Source: Acanthaster planci (Eukaryota; Echinodermata; Asteroidea; Valvatida; Acanthasteridae). Taken from it: a stretch of DNA of 64,000 nt. The position numbers and the translations under genes are program-made. The notes under the pieces were generated by a model. It was not told where the DNA came from. It saw only the letters and a list, made by a program, of their open reading frames with translations, and ran no database searches. Location: NCBI RefSeq assembly GCF_001949145.1, contig NW_019091416.1, forward strand, positions 590,021 through 654,020. The letters run 5' to 3'. Below are positions 58,001 through 64,000 of the stretch, piece by piece. Positions within the stretch are counted from its first letter, which is position 1, and every line of letters begins with the position of its first letter.

Positions 58001-61000
58001 GAAAGATTGAAATGACATTGATTATTGATTACACGAGGAGAACAAAATTACCCCGCCCCGTAACTGTTCAAATGATTCGCTCGAAATGCCACAGAAAACT
58101 GGCTGTTTTCTGACCCCCCCAAAAAAAAGCCATCGGCCACACTGAAAAAAAAAACCGTGAAGCAAGGAAACATGATGACTATTTGAAAGACGCTACACTG
58201 TGAATTTTGCATTCATCATTATTTGGAATGTCTGAGTCGGGGCATTTGGGATGGGATCATTTCAACCACAATTAATTGGTGATCTAAGGCAAGGCATTTG
58301 GTTAACAAGCAAAGATGTTCTATGACAATGAAAAATATGTTGTAATAAGCAATTCTTCTTGACCTGATTGGTTTGTATTAACTGAAAACGTAAAAGCAAC
58401 GTGTGTGTTGTCCATAAAACCACGCTCCTTGCAAATAAATACTCATTACACCTTTGTTCGTAGATACCCCATTGGATTTTACAAAACCCTGTAAAGAACG
58501 ACCAAAGCATTCTAATTACACTAATCATGAATTAATAAATAAGTTAATTCTAATTTACATATTTACATGATTTGCAAAAAAAGATTCCCAATGAAGCAAT
58601 AGAAAATTTAAAGTTTAATTCATCTGTTGAATTAAGGCACTAATTACACATAATTCGGCAAACAAAAATTTGTTCTGATTGATTGGAAAATATAACAGCA
58701 TAATAATGATTGATCCTGAAAGACATGCATAATTACACATTATTATTGCCATCTTTACATGAAACAGTCACCTACATATGCCTTAAAATTCATACGCCAC
58801 TCCTAGTTCATAGTAATCAATTACATAGACAGACATTCGAGAAAAAAAATACTTTTTACGATGCATTTGGCATCAAAAATGCACATCAAAAACAGAGAGC
58901 TATGGAGCATCAAGCTTGCGTTGCCTTGACACACTCGGGTGCCAACTTGACACGGTGTTAATTTTAACACCTCAGGTTTGGCTGTGAAATGTTTAAAAAT
59001 ATTAACATGAGCAACTGTTAAACATTGACAGACAGGAACAATTCAGTTGGTACAAGTTTTCTATTACTGACGTGAATAGCACATCGCTACCTTATCATCA
59101 ACTTTAAGATGACAAATAACCAATCAAAGAGAAGCACATGTTTGTGTTGGTTAAAGTTCAGGGGGAAAAAACAGGATGTGGGGCAGATAGTGCAGGAGGT
59201 GCAACCTTTGACCTCTTAATGCTAAAAAATACAAATCAAACATATTAGCGGCTCTTCATTACAATATTGGTCGAGCAGACCGACTTTGCCCAGTGGAATT
59301 TATCAAAGTTAATGGTGCTGCTGGTGTGACATTGGGGTATCAAGCACGCACCACCCACACGTTTTGAGGCATGTTCCCCATGAACCTTGCATAACTAGGC
59401 TGGATTATCAAATGGGCACATCAGGTGCCTAGGTCTGTAAACAAAATCATGACCTACAAATATTTGAGGGCCTACAAATATACCACAGTTTATGTTCAAC
59501 CCTTTGGCTTCTCTACTTGAAGTTTCGATTTGGAGAAAGCTTCGGACTACCTGGCAGCTGGCAGAGTGCAAGCTTAGCATCAACATGATATGCAAAGTTC
59601 CAGGGTTTTCCGAAGCCCCAGGGTTCTCCGGTGCTCCGGGGTTTTCCAAAGCTATGAACTTGCTGCTCGTACATCACCCACAATTGGGCCTATGTAAGGG
59701 CGCTCAGGGCCTACAGTTCACTTAATCGGGCACTGGACTCTGTGACCACAGCTGATCCATATTTCATAGCTGGTGGACGAGTTACTGACGAGAAAGTTGA
59801 ATTTAACCAACAAAACCCATCCATGAAGTGTACTCCAACGATATTCAAATAGTGCACTGTACCTAGAAACCATACCTACGCTGCTTGATAACAGCATAGT
59901 CTAAAATGTCACAACTAATGTATCACATATGACCCAGTTATGTTCAGTAATTTAAACTGGAGCCATCAATAATTTGTGACTCTCACTTAGCAATGACAAA
60001 ACATGGCCCACATAAGTTCACTATTTTCTCCCAACTTCTTTCACACAGACACAACCTGAAACTAAAACATGAAGATGGATACAAAACAGAATTTGGCAAT
60101 AAAACAAGGAAAAGTGTGGGATAAAATAATTTAAGGCATTTTATGAGGTGACCTTTAAATTAATTGAAATGAAAGAGTGCACTAAGAAGCACCACCAGTC
60201 ACTAACGACGCAGGTAACAGCATTTGAAATCACTTTGTTCTTAGGTACATCGTACCTAGAGATAAAAATAATATCACTAAAAGCAATCAGAGAGACCAAG
60301 TACATTTCCAGACAACAGGCCTTTACTTCAAACCTTCTCACTAAAAGCACTTTCCTGGTTTTGGTCCTCCAAGTACCTGTATTCTTAGCTGAGTGTTTAT
60401 TGCAACTATGCACAATGACCAAAGAAAAAAACTGTCGAACAAACCTGAAATTTCAGTATTCAAAGCTAAACCGAGACCAGTGTCACAGAAATATAACGGT
60501 TAAACCAGTTAGTGTGCTTATTATGGCTCTTCTGCCAACTTGTTCTGGATACTAATGACTTTTTTGATGCATTTTCAGCTACATTGGGAGACAGGAAATG
60601 CTGTAGTGATAGCCAGATTATGTCTCTCAAGATTGGAATTTGCTGGTATTCATCTAGTCCTTGCTGAATGCAATATTGATGAAGGATCTTTTTCTATGCA
60701 GGTCAATGAGACATTTCTTTTTTTTTTGCATGTAGTATTTTGAAAACTGCCTTTGTATCTATGGTAAATGCCACGTTCAGCTGTTACATAATCTTGAGAG
60801 GGAAATGTAAAGGGTTGTGGGTGGCCCTGACTGGCAGACAGAAATGCAAAACTTGGAAGTGATGTAGATTTGCGCAATTCATCATTGGTGACCAATCACA
60901 AGGTACCCATCTGACCTAAACCAAATGTGGCCACGCACAAACTGCCCAATCAGAGTTCCTCACATTTAGCCTGTACCACGACCTTGTAGATCTCAGTATA

Positions 61001-61135
61001 CTGGGTATGAACAAAAACTTTTAGCTGGTAACCATGACATAGTTAGTATGACTGTTTCTATGAAATTGGTCTCCACTGAGGCTGGCATCCAGCCGATCAC
61101 ATCTTCCGATATCCAATCCTTTGGTTCCTTGTTAC
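55100..61135. other. Six-kilobase region without a supported gene
   Basis: It contains the USH1G 3' flank. Further exons of the minus-strand gene at 61.1-63.5 kb may lie in its right part; one weak candidate is at about 60.7-60.85 kb (see findings). A hairpin pairs AAGACCAGACAAGACC at about 57238 with TTTTGTCTGGTCTTA at about 57348. A short 18-bp tandem repeat lies at about 59600-59652. Nothing else is recognisable. Confidence 0.5.
59600..59652. repeat. Short tandem repeat, about 3 x 18 bp
   Basis: Variants of GGTTTTCCGAAGCCCCAG. On the minus strand they translate to repeated PGA-ENPG, but no splice context supports coding use. Confidence 0.6.
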
Positions 61136-63458
61136 CCCAAAGCCAGACACTGACAACTGGTTTTTGCGCTGGTACACTGGATATGTCGGTTGCTGGCGCT
61201 TGCCGACTGGCTGCTTGCCTCCCAGGAGTTGAGGCGTGCTGTGGTTGGACATGTCATTATTTGCAACTCCTATGTGGTAGATAAGGAAGGAAGACATTAC
61301 ACAGCATTGCATCCCAGGTGCTATGGCAGATTTACGTTTTTGTTGGTTTTGGATTATGATTTTTGTCAAAGTACTTTGTGCATGTCTAGGTCAAACCACG
61401 AGAGATTGTGGCTTGCAGTATATGCCTGAAACATTAACGTTGGATTAGGGTGTCTTAAAGCTCATCTCCAAGAAGGCAGCATTTCCAAAACAAGCTTCCC
61501 TGTGGATGGCCAACTTGGAAGCGCTGCAGTCGAGTCCACCACCAATCCCTGCAAGTTTATCACAAGTGATTCGGCCGAAAGCCAAGTCACAGTCTAGTCA
61601 AATAGACAGAAGCATTCCATTGTTCACCCTGTGCCCTGTGAGGGGGACTTGTGAAGGACTGGACTAAAACACTGCAGCTTGGGCCTCGTGGTCAGCGGCC
61701 CAGCCTGTGCTGACATCAGTAGCTTAGTGCATAATTCATGAAGTAGGTTCTTTGCTAACAAGCTATACAGACGGTGAACCGCTGCTTTTGAATAGAAAAC
61801 CGTATAACACTCTCTGAATATCTGATGCTGGGCCGGGAGTCCTGCAAGGTACATGTATTTCCACAGGAACAAGAAATGGTACTGTGTGTTAGTGCTAGTT
61901 CCTAAGGCATAGAGCACTGCCTTTTACTTCTCATCTGAATTTTCTTTCCCAGCTTACCCCTTGTTCTTTTCTGTAAGCTCTGTCCCTTCCCCCTGTCCAC
62001 GCCCACTTGATGGACTGCGTTGATGTTGGTGGGCGTGCTGCGGGAGCCTAATATGGTGGTGTCTTGTTCACCTAGACGCAATAGTGACAACCAAAACCAA
62101 ATGTTTCTCAAAAACACACATGGCCACTGGGTCTTGGACGAGTTACTGCATTCTTAAATAAGACCTCTTCCGTCATTGTTTACCTTTTTGAGAGGGGCTT
62201 CAACAAAAGAACACGTGAAGTTTACCTGAGATTTTTTCCTACAATTCTATTCGTGAATATCGTTGATGGTAATTACGATCATAATCAAACTGATCATGGA
62301 TCCCAATTCAATAAAACAAGGCAAATGGATATGTACAACTGAAAATTTTAAAAGTGAAACAGCTAAAATTCCAATTGCTTAATAAGTAACCGTCAAATAG
62401 GGCCCAAGTCAAAAACAAAAAGTCACAGTCAAATCAAGATCATTGATTCCGGTGTACAATTCACATTTTCCAGTCGTGGTGGAACTTTCTGAAAAGCGGG
62501 TGGGTGGGGAATATACATATCTCTGAAGTGAGAGTTCCACGGGGGAAGGGGGGTTCAACCAGTCTGAACAGCGGGTAAGAGAAAATGATACTAACCTGCA
62601 TGATGGACTATGGGGTATTTGACTTTGCCAGTTGGGTGTGTGTCTGGGCCAGCATGCGTTGCCGTTGCTCTGGGCACAATCTTCTTTCCATGACCCCGGT
62701 GATGGGCGTCAACGGACGGGTACGCCCTGTTGTGCCCCCCTTTGGAGGGCATGTACATCACATGTCCGCTGGATTCGTATCCGAGCCCTCTTCGGCGCCG
62801 CTTCTCCGCCAGTTGCTTTTCCGTCGGGCGTTTTATGCTGCCGCCTCCCATGTTCTTGTGCCTGGAGTGCCTGACGTTGATGTTGGAGTACGTGTCAGTC
62901 AGCTCGCTTCTCCTGTCTATGGTCACAATGGACATGTTGTCGTCATTGTTCGGGTCGTTGTGACCAGCGTTGTGCATGCTGTTATGCTTGGAGAGCCTGC
63001 TCATGGTCAGGTACTCCCTGTCCGTGTCAGGCTCTGAGACCTCGTAGACGGACCGCAGCGAGACGATGGTCTTCTCGTGCAGGTTCATCTTCTCAGGCCG
63101 GCTGCCCAGCTTCTCAAATTGCTTTTGAGAGTTACGCTTCTGGGCGGCGATGGCGGCGATCTTCTTGGTGCGCTGGATGATCTCCTTGCGATTGTTGGCC
63201 ACGAGGTCCGGGTCCGAGTCGCCCACCTCCAGGTCGTGCAACGACCTGGCCTTCATCAGGGTGCTGCCGGGGGACTGGGGATGCTTGCCATGGTCGTTCA
63301 GCGTCTCTAAGCTCTCGTGCTTTGTGACCGGGGGTGTCATGGTGGCCACCAATGGAGAGCTGGTTTGGACTTTGATCTTGGGCAGGGAGCCAAACTCTGA
63401 TTTCTGGCGCAGCTGGTGTGCCCGGGGGCTTGGGTTGAAGACGCGAGGCTGGTTTGAA
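61136..63458 (-). CDS. Unidentified low-complexity basic protein, three internal exons
   Basis: Minus-strand exons are 62596-63458, 61958-62071 and 61136-61269. The acceptors are good (CTCTCTCAAATTCAG, ATTGCGTCTAG, CTACCACATAG). The donors are CATGCAG|GTTAGT, AAGGG|GTAAGC and TTTGGG|GTAACA. The three phases agree, one base being carried at both inner junctions. The large exon encodes about 287 residues: KSEFGSLPKIKV, KARSLHDLEVGDSDPDLV, NNRKEIIQRTKKIAAIAAQK, EKTIVSLRSVYEVSEPDTDR, a His/Asn/Asp stretch, then KRPTEKQLAEKRRRRGLGYE. The next two exons give STPTNINAVHQVGVDRGKGQ and KRQQPTYPVYQRKNQLSV. It looks like a disordered cytoplasmic region or tail. No catalytic domain or membrane segment is visible. 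The first exon enters in mid-codon, so the gene continues upstream. I do not recognise the family. Confidence 0.62.
61531..61667. repeat. CAAGTCC-family dispersed repeat, copy 3
   Basis: It contains GAGTCCACCACCAATCCCTG, ATCACAAGTGATTC, GCCAAGTCACAGTCTAGTCA and TTGTTCACCCTGT, in the same order as the copies at 23191 and 27721. It lies in an intron of the unidentified minus-strand gene. Confidence 0.6.
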
Positions 63459-64000
63459 CTGAATTTGAGAGAGGAAGAACGGAAGTAAATATCACAGAGG
63501 TAAACAATCACATCAATAATCATGCCAACAAAATGTTTACCAACAGCATTGTCTCGCTGAAGGAATACTGCCATTTCCAATTTTATTTCAATCTAAACGG
63601 ACCACCAGAGAGAAATGTTCAAAGGAGGCTGAAGAAACAGGTGCAAAGCGGACATGTCTGATGTGTTTGATTGGATTGGGAGGAATGTAGTCAGCTTTCG
63701 GAAGGGGGGGGAGATTAAAAAATGGATGAAAACAACCAGGGGATCAATCTCTCCATTTCTACTCGGTGTATGGCGAGTATTCATCACTTGTTTCATTTGT
63801 CCAACAGGATTATGGCGGCAGGATTCGTCACAAAAACATTCAAGGCTTTTACCTGTCTTCTGGTACGTGGGTAGGTTTCTTTGTTCTAGCCTTTATGTCC
63901 ATGGATTCCTTTTCTGGTAAGGTGTCATCTGATCCCTCCTGCAGGGCTTTGAGGGTTCGCAGATTCAACATTGAGGTAGCCTAAACCCAGAATGTTACCA
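63459..64000. other. Right edge of the window
   Basis: Intron sequence of the minus-strand gene. It also holds a small plus-strand exon-like segment at 63808-63870: a TTGTCCAACAG acceptor, 63 open bases including ATGGCGGCAGG, then CTTCTG|GTACGT. The segment could be an exon of a plus-strand gene running off the window, in either of two open frames (starting MAAGFVTKTF or reading DYGGRIRHKNIQ). Support is weak. Confidence 0.25.

Noticed and set aside
60148-60555. 135-aa plus-strand frame
   Set aside because: No family resemblance; no acceptor or donor in phase; AT-rich chance frame.
1-64000. CRISPR arrays, bacterial operons, rRNA, viral genes
   Set aside because: No regularly spaced direct repeats, no operon-like ORF packing and no recognisable viral or rRNA sequence; gene structure is clearly animal.

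Overview
This is a window of an intron-rich, AT-rich animal nuclear genome, with GT-AG introns of about 0.3-2.5 kb, many short inverted-repeat elements and one assembly gap (380 N at 33291-33670). It holds a SANS/USH1G protein with its PDZ ligand, a KATNIP with four repeated modules, a COX6B and a galactose-3-O-sulfotransferase. Together with the repeat content this suggests a marine invertebrate, probably a deuterostome (echinoderm, hemichordate or amphioxus). The lineage is inference only. Exon models were built by hand from splice signals, reading phase and protein similarity recalled from known families.

Layout. 1.0-3.0 kb, minus strand: a two-exon Golgi galactose-3-O-sulfotransferase (437 aa). 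6.6-9.6 kb, minus strand: a four-exon secreted protein (about 242-249 aa) with a farnesoic-acid-O-methyltransferase-like domain. 11.6-41.3 kb, plus strand: KATNIP, about 40 coding exons and 1,824 codons, complete apart from uncertainty at the tiny first exon; the gap lies inside one of its introns and costs no coding sequence. 45.0-46.1 kb, minus strand: COX6B (84 aa), convergent with KATNIP. 51.4-55.1 kb, plus strand: USH1G/SANS (428 aa, ankyrin repeats plus SAM plus PDZ ligand). 61.1-63.5 kb, minus strand: three phase-compatible internal exons of a low-complexity basic protein I do not recognise, which continues beyond the window. A possible further plus-strand exon lies at 63.8 kb.

Functional connections. 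KATNIP (ciliary base, katanin and microtubule binding) and USH1G (scaffold of hair-cell bundles and the periciliary region) are both cilium or stereocilium genes. COX6B is a respiratory-chain housekeeping gene. The genes are independently oriented, and I see no sign of co-transcription.

The accessory content is mostly non-autonomous DNA elements: a foldback family in three copies, an AATTCC-ended MITE in two copies, a 119-bp palindromic element in two copies, a 245-bp inverted-repeat element and a CTCGA-rich element. There are also several minisatellites. I found no bacterial-type system, CRISPR array, rRNA or convincing tRNA. The most interesting points are the internal module duplication of KATNIP, its small or optional exons, a possible relic exon, and the unidentified gene at the right end.
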